A DNA stretch of 35,910 nt from Opitutales bacterium (lineage in GTDB: Bacteria > Verrucomicrobiota > Verrucomicrobiia > Opitutales > JABSRG01), in NCBI GenBank assembly GCA_013215165.1, contig JABSRG010000041.1, forward strand, positions 1-35,910, written 5' to 3'. A program made the translations under genes and the position numbers. Positions within the stretch are counted from its first letter, which is position 1, and every line of letters starts with the position of its first letter. Under the pieces are notes generated by a model. The model ran no database searches. It was not told the DNA's origin and saw nothing but the letters and a program-made list of their open reading frames with translations. Below are positions 18,625 to 25,231 of the stretch, one piece after another.

Positions 18625-18659
18625 AAAACGCCTGCTTCCTACCGGAGCAGGCGTTTTTT
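18625..18659 (+). terminator. Intrinsic terminator of rpsA
   Basis: AAAACGCCTGCT and AGCAGGCGTTTT form a 12-pair stem (18625-18636 with 18646-18657) around a nine-base loop. The run of six T overlaps the right arm. The hairpin begins 24 bases after the rpsA stop. This is the clearest rho-independent terminator in the window. Confidence 0.92.
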
Positions 18660-18874
18660 ATTCCGCCTCCTGGGGAATCCGAGTCCCAGCGTGGCATGAG
18701 TTAAGCCGTGTCTATTCTGCTTTAATCACAATGATTTAGGTTTCTGAATATAAAGTAAGGACCCTCCAAATCGTGAATTCGGGATTTTTGACTAAACCTG
18801 GAAGGAAAGATGCCAGACAGAAAGCTCAAATAACTGAATGGCAGTATCTGTCACGAATCTTGCTGACTAGAGGA

Positions 18875-20602
18875 ATGATATTTAAGTCGATTTTTACGAC
18901 ATGCAGGGATTGTTTCTCAAAATTCAATGCAATTTACACCCTCACTTGGATAACCTTTGGCGTAACACTGGCTGGTTTTCTTTTCTTTTCTAATCGTTTG
19001 ATTGATACGATTGGTGCTGAAATTTTAGTTGGTTGTTCGGTTTTTCTTATTTTCAGTCACCAGAGGTTTAAAAATACGAATGGGTGGACCTTTCGGCATT
19101 GGCTTATCGCATTTGTAGCTCCTGGCTTATTGGTTTCTATGTTGATTCTCGTAGTCGGCTTTGTGTGGAGTCAATTTAATCGAGTTGAGATTGTGATAAT
19201 CGGAAATGGCGATGGCCAATATGGACAAAGTGTTCAATCACGCAGCCAGGTTTTTGCTTTTATTGAGTCTGAAGTCTCAAATGTTAAGCGGAATGTTAAA
19301 TTGAGATTAGATGGGGATTATCAGGATTTAAATAAGAAGAAAGAGTCGGAACCAGATTCATCTGGCGGGCCCGATACGAGTGTAAATGTGGACACAGTAT
19401 ATAGTCGCTGGATTTCTAATATATCCGAGACAAAACCACATATTTTGGAACTTGATGTAATCTGGATTTCAGATTTAGTAGATAAAGGAATATTGAGTCC
19501 GATGGATGATGTGAAAACTCATGAAAGCGATTATTACACTTTTGGAGTAACCAATCAGATAGGATTACATAACGCGAACGACTTGAGGGAAATTAAATTT
19601 CCAGGGAAGCGGGAATACGCTAGACCCTTCTTTTTGAATGTTGGACTCCTTATGTATGATAGTAGGAGGATACTTGATGTAGATATCGATCCAAGTTTTG
19701 AGAGTGTGCCCGAAGATTGGGACGAGCTATTCAGAAGGATTTTAATTCTTCGGGAATATGACCCTAGCATTAAAGGCTTTGTATTTCAGGGGAAAAACTA
19801 TGAAGGGTTTTTGTGTAGCTTCATTGAAATGTTGTGGGCTCACGGAGGTTCGATAGTAATCGATTCTAGAAAAGGGATACCACAGATAAACAATCCGCGG
19901 TCTCAGATATTCGAAACGCTGCAATGGTATCAGAACGCAATTCGCTTGGGCGTTATCCCACCAGAGGTATTTAAGGGAGGGAAAGATGGCGAGGGTCTGA
20001 CGGAGACGACGAGTCAGGATTTATTTTTTGAGGGGAACACCCTTGTTCATCGCAATTGGCCCAGAACTCTTGATCGAATCCATTCTCGGCCTGAAAATGG
20101 CGAGATGCGGACACGAGTTCGAGTATTTCCGAGACCGATTGGGCGTAGACATGTAGACCCGGGAATACCTAAGGCAGCATTGGGAGGTTGGGCTTATGCG
20201 ATAACCACCTTCGCTGAGGAGCAAGGGCGTGCAGTGGAGGCAATGCGAGTTATCGAGGCCTTTACTAGTAAAAGGTGGTTCGATGCGATGGTCAGGTCTC
20301 AACAGCTTACCCCTGAAGACGATGTGTATTCAATTCGCGTTCCGGCAAATGAGGATGTTGTGAGAAGGCGTGCAGCTGATAACCACGCAATTAATATTTC
20401 ATACAGATATCTTGAAAATAGATATTATGCGTCTAGACCAATTGTTCAGAACTACACTGAATTCTCTAGTCAATTCACTAGTGCTATCCACGGCTTGATG
20501 CTGCGGTTTATAGAGCAAAAATTTAAGAATGAATCAGTGAGCGATGAAGAGATATGGGATGTTCTGAATTCATGTCAGTCGAGAATCAATAGGCTTTATT
20601 AA
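18875..20602 (+). CDS. Membrane-anchored ABC-type extracellular solute-binding protein, orphan
   Basis: About 575 residues from the ATG at 18875; a GTG at 18773 would add 34 residues with no recognisable content. Three hydrophobic segments occupy roughly residues 18-100. The rest resembles a family 1 (sugar-type) solute-binding protein: ELDVIWISDLVDKGILSPMD, ARPFFLNVGLLMYDSR, FIEMLWAHGGSIVIDS, NTLVHRNWPRTL and GGWAYAITTFAEEQGRAVEA correspond to the usual conserved blocks. Typical binding proteins are free lipoproteins encoded beside permease genes; this one is tethered by a multi-pass N-terminus and has no ABC permease or ATPase near it. The gene is clearly more A+T-rich than its neighbours, suggesting acquisition. 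It may sense or present a ligand rather than import it; function is not established. Confidence 0.75.
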   Translation: MIFKSIFTTCRDCFSKFNAIYTLTWITFGVTLAGFLFFSNRLIDTIGAEILVGCSVFLIFSHQRFKNTNGWTFRHWLIAFVAPGLLVSMLILVVGFVWSQFNRVEIVIIGNGDGQYGQSVQSRSQVFAFIESEVSNVKRNVKLRLDGDYQDLNKKKESEPDSSGGPDTSVNVDTVYSRWISNISETKPHILELDVIWISDLVDKGILSPMDDVKTHESDYYTFGVTNQIGLHNANDLREIKFPGKREYARPFFLNVGLLMYDSRRILDVDIDPSFESVPEDWDELFRRILILREYDPSIKGFVFQGKNYEGFLCSFIEMLWAHGGSIVIDSRKGIPQINNPRSQIFETLQWYQNAIRLGVIPPEVFKGGKDGEGLTETTSQDLFFEGNTLVHRNWPRTLDRIHSRPENGEMRTRVRVFPRPIGRRHVDPGIPKAALGGWAYAITTFAEEQGRAVEAMRVIEAFTSKRWFDAMVRSQQLTPEDDVYSIRVPANEDVVRRRAADNHAINISYRYLENRYYASRPIVQNYTEFSSQFTSAIHGLMLRFIEQKFKNESVSDEEIWDVLNSCQSRINRLY

Positions 20603-20691
20603 TGTAGTGTTGAGGATGTCTCATTTGTTGTTAAAGCTCAGAGGTAACCCTGTTCATTTAGTTTGTTAGATTTATCATTGTGGTGATTAGT

Positions 20692-20759
20692 CAATTCCAG
20701 GTAAGCGTCCGTTAGAGCATGTTCGTGAAGGGGGTGCTCTAACGGACGCTTACGAATTG
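20692..20759. repeat. Long near-perfect hairpin with outward-facing copies of a 19-bp repeat
   Basis: The left arm GTAAGCGTCCGTTAGAGCA (20701-20719) is perfectly complementary to 20735-20753. After a three-base bulge (20698-20700), pairing resumes as CAATTC (20692-20697) with GAATTG (20754-20759), giving 25 pairs around a 15-base loop. There is no T tract on either side, unlike an intrinsic terminator. It lies between the convergent ends of the solute-binding gene and the small minus-strand genes. A third copy of the 19-mer, with two mismatches, is at 21802-21820. Confidence 0.9.
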
Positions 20760-20844
20760 CTGTGCTATTCCGACTGGGAAAGCTGGATCTGATTCCATGA
20801 AGATCCGCGAAGAACCGAAAATTAAGTCATTAAAGAGCAACAGC

Positions 20845-21397
20845 TCAGGGCCGTTTTCGACTCGAATTTGTTCGGGAAGCTTGCCCATCTTTTATTAATT
20901 TAATAATTGAGCTTGGCCATCCTATTAATCCTGTAATTCCAATAGCAAGAAAGGGTAATCCTACCCAATAAAAGACATTTCTAATCTTAAATGTTTCTGA
21001 AAAATTCCTCTTATTTTCAGTGTTAATGAATGAATTAATTTTTGTAATCATTTCTATTTTAAGTTTTTTGTCTAGATTGCTACTCCCACTTGTTAATGAT
21101 TTTTTTTTCTTTATCGCTAACAAAGACAACGGTTGAATGTGATGAGTAGCGTCCGTCTTGCAGGACAGTTTTCGAGCCCATTTCAGCTTTTTTCACCTTT
21201 TCTATTCTGTGGGGAAACTTTAAAAGACCCCAGAAGTGCCCCTGCGTATAATCAAATGTAGCTAATCCTTCATGGTTTTTTTCACCTAGCACTTCAATAG
21301 TTTGATGCCCTACAAAAACAAAACTACCTCCAAATCCAGAGAAGAATAATATAACAAAAAAAGGCTTCACTAAAGCATCTACGATAAATTTTTTCAT
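20845..21397 (-). pseudogene. Small two-TM protein gene split by a frameshift at an A9 run
   Basis: From the ATG at 21397 a 105-residue frame reads through a hydrophobic segment (FFVILFFSGFGGSFVFVG) to FVSDKEKKIINKWE and stops at 21080. A second frame, open from 21129 only through a TTG codon to a stop at 20845, supplies SLTSGSSNLDKKLKIEMITK and a second membrane segment (YWVGLPFLAIGITGLIGW). The frames meet at nine consecutive A on the minus strand (complement of 21100-21108); a +1 shift there, equal to one A too many, would join them into one protein of about 180 residues with a TM at each end. This could be a mutation, a sequencing error or programmed slippage. I do not recognise the family. 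It is A+T-rich, lies inside the inverted-repeat-bounded segment and overlaps the upstream frame as ATGA. Confidence 0.6.
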
Positions 21398-21615
21398 AGC
21401 ATTAATGTTATGACAATGAATCGTCCTGATAACTCTGAAGATTCGTGTTTATTGAGGTGATGAGATGTAAGGGTTTGGACACCATGAGTTTGATTGTTTG
21501 CCTCACACGCGCCGATAGGGCGTTTGTAAAAGTACTTCAGTGTATTGTGGCAAGGAAAAGTAGAGCACACGGCACAGTTTCTGGGAGGCGCGCTGACGCC
21601 TTCTTTCATCGGCAT
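21394..21615 (-). CDS. Possible small Cys-containing protein, 73 residues, unknown
   Basis: I do not recognise this frame and it may be spurious. In its favour, a perfect GGAGG lies six bases before its ATG (complement of 21622-21626), stronger than for almost any other gene here, and its stop overlaps the next ATG as ATGA, a typical coupled arrangement. The product has RNCAVCSTFPC near its N-terminus (C-x2-C-x5-C) and a further Cys, which could bind metal, and is otherwise low in recognisable features. The opposite strand also has an open frame (21445-21642) without a ribosome-binding site. Confidence 0.4.
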   Translation of the reverse strand: MPMKEGVSAPPRNCAVCSTFPCHNTLKYFYKRPIGACEANNQTHGVQTLTSHHLNKHESSELSGRFIVITLML

Positions 21616-21939
21616 AAATATCCTCCGACTTTATCCGGCTAATTTACGCTAATAATTTTCTCTTTGGGTCTTGGCTTGTAGTTGGTTTTGGGGTGTAGGG
21701 AGCCAAGCTGAAGGGAGTGCATTTTAACCGCGGGGTAATAATGTACAACGGTCTTAAAGTTTATCTTAGACTTGGGATGCGTAAAAAACAACGGATCAAG
21801 AGTAAGCGTACCTTAGAGCACCTCATTGACTAGCAGATCTCGGTCTCGTTTTTATTTGGAATGTCACGTTATTCTCCCCTTCCCATTATCGACTCGAAAC
21901 TGGACGCCGGAAGAAAGGGAGGTATATTCTTCGTTTCTC
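21616..21939. other. Gap upstream of sufS holding the cassette end
   Basis: These 324 bases contain the ribosome-binding site and promoter region of the minus-strand cassette genes, the right inverted repeat (21802-21822) and the sufS leader. A purine-rich AAAGGGAGG and a TATATT lie about 15-27 bases before the sufS ATG. Nothing else is recognised. Confidence 0.5.
21622..21626 (-). promoter_or_regulatory. Strong Shine-Dalgarno GGAGG before the small cassette operon
   Basis: On the minus strand GGAGG is followed by six bases and ATG at 21615. Most genes in the window lack such a site, so this one supports translation of the 73-residue frame and, through an ATGA overlap, the frame after it. 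Confidence 0.5.
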
Positions 21940-23196
21940 ATGTATCCAGAGTCACTCAACATTGAGCACGCTGAAGCTGCGGAGTATGCGCGTGGACTTC
22001 GGGCGGACTTTCCTATTCTCGCTACTGAAGTGCGTGGCAAGCCGTTGGTGTTTTTTGATAGTGCTGCGTCGTCGCAGAAGGTGCAGGTCGCTCTTGACGC
22101 TGAGCGGAAGCTATTGACGGAGAGCTATGCGAATATCCACAGAGGTGTGTATGCCTTGAGCGAGCAGGCGACAGCTGCTTATGAGGACGCGCGTTTCACG
22201 ATTGCGGAGTATTTGGATGCCGCTCGATCTGAGGAGGTAGTATTCACCCGTGGGACCACAGAAAGCATCAATTTGGTGGCCAACTCTTTCGGGGGAGCTT
22301 ACCTCAATCCGGGGGATGCTGTGTTGGTCTCTGAGCTGGAGCACCACGCCAATATCGTCCCCTGGCAAATGCTCGCTGAGGAATTGGGTCTAGAGATTCT
22401 GCGTATCCCAGTGACAGAATCGGGTGAATGGGACCTCAGCACACTGGATGAGCTGCTGGACCAGCAGGTGGCGATGATCTCGGTGAGCCATGTGTCTAAT
22501 TCTTTGGGGACGATCAATCCCGTCGAGACCGTGATTGCTGCTGCTAAGAGCCGCGACATCCCTGTGCTGCTCGATGGGGCTCAGGCGATCCCACACTTTA
22601 AGCCGGATGTCCAAAGTCTCGACTGTGATTTCTACGTGTTCTCTGGCCACAAGCTTTTCGGGCCCACCGGTATCGGTGTGCTTTATGGTAAGTATGCGCG
22701 TCTCGAGGCGATGCCGCCTTATCAAGGCGGTGGCGACATGATTGATAAGGTGTCGTTCGATGGCACCACGTTCGCCAAGCCGCCTGCTCGTTTTGAGGCG
22801 GGGACGCCGCATATTAGCGGAGCTGTGGGCTTGGCCGCAGCGGTGCGGTATGTCAGTGTGCTCGATGCTCAGTTGCTCCATGAGCACGAGCAGGGCATGA
22901 TGCGATATCTGGAAGCGGGTCTCAGAGAAATCGAAGGGCTCCGGATCTACGGTGAGGCCGCGGATAAGGTCTCTGTCACGTCTTTCGTTTTAGACGAGGT
23001 ACACCCTCATGATATGGCAACATTTTTGGACTCTGACGGAATCTGTATCCGAGCGGGGCATCATTGCTGTCAGCCGCTCATGTCACACTATGGCATCGCG
23101 GGAACGGCGCGCGCCTCTTTGGCGTTTTATAACACTTTCGAGGAGGTCGATGCGTTTTTGGCAGCCATCCATAAAATAAAGAAATTTTTCGGCTGA
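21940..23196 (+). CDS. sufS: Cysteine desulfurase, SufS type
   Basis: This PLP enzyme takes sulfur from cysteine as a persulfide and passes it to the Fe-S assembly scaffold. The 418-residue form starts at the ATG at 21940; the frame extends to 21826 but that part has no homology. Type II features are visible: FDSAASSQKVQVAL, TTESINLVANSF, ELEHHANIVPWQ, the PLP Lys in FSGHKLFGPTGIGVLYG, and the persulfide Cys region CIRAGHHCCQPLM. The stop overlaps the next ATG as TGATG, so it is coupled to sufU. There is no SufBCD or SufT in the window, so the rest of the machinery is elsewhere. Confidence 0.95.
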   Translation: MYPESLNIEHAEAAEYARGLRADFPILATEVRGKPLVFFDSAASSQKVQVALDAERKLLTESYANIHRGVYALSEQATAAYEDARFTIAEYLDAARSEEVVFTRGTTESINLVANSFGGAYLNPGDAVLVSELEHHANIVPWQMLAEELGLEILRIPVTESGEWDLSTLDELLDQQVAMISVSHVSNSLGTINPVETVIAAAKSRDIPVLLDGAQAIPHFKPDVQSLDCDFYVFSGHKLFGPTGIGVLYGKYARLEAMPPYQGGGDMIDKVSFDGTTFAKPPARFEAGTPHISGAVGLAAAVRYVSVLDAQLLHEHEQGMMRYLEAGLREIEGLRIYGEAADKVSVTSFVLDEVHPHDMATFLDSDGICIRAGHHCCQPLMSHYGIAGTARASLAFYNTFEEVDAFLAAIHKIKKFFG

Positions 23197-23630
23197 TGAG
23201 CGGTGACGACTCTCTCATCGAGATGTATCAGGACATTATCCTGAAGCATAACAAAACGCCACAGCGTAAGCACCCGCCCGAGGCTGGCTGGCTGGTGGTC
23301 GATGGCCGCAATACGACATGCGGCGACGAGGTGGTGCTGGGCTTGTCGGTTTCTGATGAAGGGGTAGTGGAGGATGGCTGTTTTGATGGGGCCAGCTGCG
23401 CTATCTGCACCGCTTCTGCATCGATGATGGTCGAGGATGTGATCGGTCGTACCATCGACGAAGTCCGTGAGCGGAGCCAAAATATTCAAGATAGCCTGAC
23501 AGGTGAGACACAGATCGATAGCAGCGAAGGCGATCTAGCCGCTCTGAATGGAGTGCGTCGCTTTCCAGTTCGCTTGAAGTGTGCCTCTTTGCCGTGGGAG
23601 GTCTTGGACAAGGCCCTGGTGCAGTCATGA
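23196..23630 (+). CDS. sufU: SufU-type Fe-S assembly / sulfur-transfer protein
   Basis: This 144-residue U-type protein receives sulfur from SufS. Three Cys fit the SufU metal and sulfur sites: Cys42 (NTTCGDEV), Cys68 (GASCAICTAS) and Cys129 (RLKCASLPWEVL). The C-terminal RLKCASLPW is characteristic. Compared with IscU, the region between the second and third Cys has the SufU-type insertion (GRTIDEVRERSQNIQDS). It is fused by overlap to sufS (TGATG) and overlaps clpS (ATGA), so these genes form a tight operon. Confidence 0.94.
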   Translation: MSGDDSLIEMYQDIILKHNKTPQRKHPPEAGWLVVDGRNTTCGDEVVLGLSVSDEGVVEDGCFDGASCAICTASASMMVEDVIGRTIDEVRERSQNIQDSLTGETQIDSSEGDLAALNGVRRFPVRLKCASLPWEVLDKALVQS

Positions 23631-23953
23631 TGAAATCGTTTGTGGCAGCCGAGCGCCCGTTCGCGGCAATGGAAAATCCGTTCGAGGAGTCGCAGTTTAG
23701 TACGGTCGAAACGCTTGAACCGGTCTGGCAAGTGATCGTAATGGATGATCCGGTCAACCTGATGAACTACGTCGTGCTGGTCTTTGAGACGGTGTTTGGC
23801 TACCAGCGAGAGAAGGCGACTAAGCACATGCTGGAGGTCCACGAACAGGGGCGCAGTGTTCTCTGGGTTGGCGAATTTGAAAAGGCGGAGGCCTATGTGT
23901 TCAGTCTGCAAAATTGGCAGCTGTCTGCGGTTTTAGAAAGGGTGGGCGACTGA
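23627..23953 (+). CDS. clpS: ATP-dependent Clp protease adaptor ClpS
   Basis: ClpS binds N-degron substrates (bulky N-terminal residues) and delivers them to ClpA/ClpC-ClpP. About 108 residues from 23627 (a second ATG follows at once). The family core is present: VWQVIVMDDPVNLMNYVVLVF, equivalent to the NDD-x-T-x-M-x-FV block, then the conserved His in KATKHMLEVHEQGRSVLWVG and the FEKAEAYVFSL helix. The N-terminus of about 30 residues is flexible and variable, as is usual. It overlaps sufU and is followed two bases later by a DUF2017-type gene, an arrangement also known from Actinobacteria. Confidence 0.92.
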   Translation: MMKSFVAAERPFAAMENPFEESQFSTVETLEPVWQVIVMDDPVNLMNYVVLVFETVFGYQREKATKHMLEVHEQGRSVLWVGEFEKAEAYVFSLQNWQLSAVLERVGD

Positions 23954-23955
23954 TT

Positions 23956-24396
23956 ATGCCGCGCTTGCGTTTTCATATGGACCCGTCTTTTTGCAATTTC
24001 TTCAAGGAGGCATTGGGCTCGATCATCGATGCCGTGGGTGGCGAGCTGATTCCCGGGAGATATCAGCCACAGGATACGCTGGATGCGGAGATCTGGGAGG
24101 ACGGGATTCAGGAGTATAACCATGATATTTCTGAGGCCTTAAAGGACTTTGTTGCCAGCAAGGAGTTCGGATTCAGCGAGATGAAGCTTTCTGACGAAGA
24201 ACTTACCTTGGTGGTTCAGGCATGTTCCTACTTTCGGCTGCGTATACGCAGTGCTTTGTTAGGATGCTTCAAAGATGAACAACTGGAAGCGGGTAGTATT
24301 GATCTAGAAAACCTTAGTCCAGCAGTGCGCGATGCTTATATCGTTTACATGGGCCTGGCGTCCATTCAGTCCGAAATTGTAGATACCCTTCTTTGA
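23956..24396 (+). CDS. DUF2017-like protein downstream of clpS
   Basis: A 146-residue helical acidic protein. The position directly after clpS and helical segments such as ISEALKDFVASKEFGF and LSDEELTLVVQACSYFRLRI fit DUF2017, a family commonly encoded with clpS, whose molecular function is not established. I use the ATG at 23956, two bases after the clpS stop; the frame opens at 23914 inside clpS. The last 31 bases overlap the end of the convergent trmH-type gene. The family call rests on context and length, so it is moderate. Confidence 0.65.
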   Translation: MPRLRFHMDPSFCNFFKEALGSIIDAVGGELIPGRYQPQDTLDAEIWEDGIQEYNHDISEALKDFVASKEFGFSEMKLSDEELTLVVQACSYFRLRIRSALLGCFKDEQLEAGSIDLENLSPAVRDAYIVYMGLASIQSEIVDTLL

Positions 24397-25187
24397 CGCG
24401 CTGCTTCAAACAGGGTGACGACGCTGGCAGCGTTCACGTTGAGAGAGTCCGCGTTGCCATGCATTGGAATAACGGTTCGGGTATCTGCATGTTCGAGCCA
24501 GTATGTGGATAGGCCGGTAGCTTCGGCTCCAACGGCAATGGCTGAGGGTCCGCTAAAATCGATATCCCAAAGTGTTTTTGTGCCATCGGGTGTGGTGGCA
24601 TGAACAATGACGCCACAGCTATGCATGAAGCGTAGAATTTCTTCGGGGTCTGCGATGAAGACAGGCACGGCGAAGACGAGCCCCTGCGATGAGCGGATTA
24701 CATTTGGATTAAAAATATCCGTCCGCAGATCGGAGCAGAAGAGGGCGTCGACTCCTGCCGCATCTGCTGAGCGAAGGATAGCTCCGAGATTGCCTGGCTT
24801 TTCCACACCATCGACAATCATGAAGAGGGGATTGGGCGGTGGCTCGATCTCGTCGAGGTCAAATCCATACAGGTCGGCTTCACCGATCAATCCATCGGGT
24901 CCCTCGCGATATGAGAGTTTGGAGAAGGCCTCGGGGGAGAGTTTTACCAAGGATACGTCCTCCTGCTCACCGGCAAGTGAAACGAATTCTTCATGTTCTG
25001 AAGATTTGAAACACTCAGGGCAAAAATACAAGGTATCGACTTCGACGCCGCCGCACACAGCATGAGATAATTCTCGCAAACCTTCGATCAAGAAGCGTTC
25101 GGTTTCCTCGCGTCTCTTGCGCTGCCAGAGCTTGCTAAGGGCTTTTATGCGTTGATTGGCGGGAGATTGGATAAAGAGCGTTTCCAT
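24366..25187 (-). CDS. TrmH/SpoU-family RNA 2'-O-methyltransferase
   Basis: This 273-residue SPOUT methyltransferase uses SAM to methylate a ribose 2'-OH in rRNA or tRNA. An N-terminal substrate-binding domain opens with NQRIKALSKLWQRKRREETE, as in RlmB/TsnR relatives. The knotted catalytic part has NLGAILRSADAAGVDALF, the Asn/Arg motif IRSSQGLVFAVPV, AIAVGAEATGLS and the closing SLNVNAASVVTLFEAARQR. The target nucleotide cannot be set; a 23S rRNA guanosine is common for this subgroup. It overlaps the convergent DUF2017 gene by 31 bases and is divergent from the RlmD-type gene with 44 bases between starts. Confidence 0.92.
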   Translation of the reverse strand: METLFIQSPANQRIKALSKLWQRKRREETERFLIEGLRELSHAVCGGVEVDTLYFCPECFKSSEHEEFVSLAGEQEDVSLVKLSPEAFSKLSYREGPDGLIGEADLYGFDLDEIEPPPNPLFMIVDGVEKPGNLGAILRSADAAGVDALFCSDLRTDIFNPNVIRSSQGLVFAVPVFIADPEEILRFMHSCGVIVHATTPDGTKTLWDIDFSGPSAIAVGAEATGLSTYWLEHADTRTVIPMHGNADSLNVNAASVVTLFEAARQRRVSTISD

Positions 25188-25231
25188 TTTTGAGATGGCG
25201 CAGTTGCCATTGGGCAGTAGACAAGCTCTTT

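Larger units (their letters stand above)
20733..21822. mobile_element. Putative non-autonomous cassette bounded by 21-bp inverted repeats
   Basis: The left end (20733-20753, beginning GGTGCTCTAACGGACG) and the reverse complement of the right end (21802-21822, beginning GGTGCTCTAAGGTACG) match at 19 of 21 positions. They bound about 1,090 bases containing only small minus-strand frames and no transposase. This is the layout of a mobile insertion cassette or MITE-like element moved in trans. No direct target duplication is evident with these borders (GTGAAGGG to the left, TCATTGAC to the right). The left end also carries an outward inverted copy of the repeat. Confidence 0.55.

Noticed and set aside
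20692-20759. Integron attC site
   Set aside because: The GTTAG and CTAAC boxes are in the wrong order for attC and the palindrome is too perfect; no integrase was seen.
21445-21642. Plus-strand 65-residue frame opposite the small cassette gene
   Set aside because: It begins with GTG and has no ribosome-binding site, whereas the opposite frame has GGAGG and a coupled stop/start.
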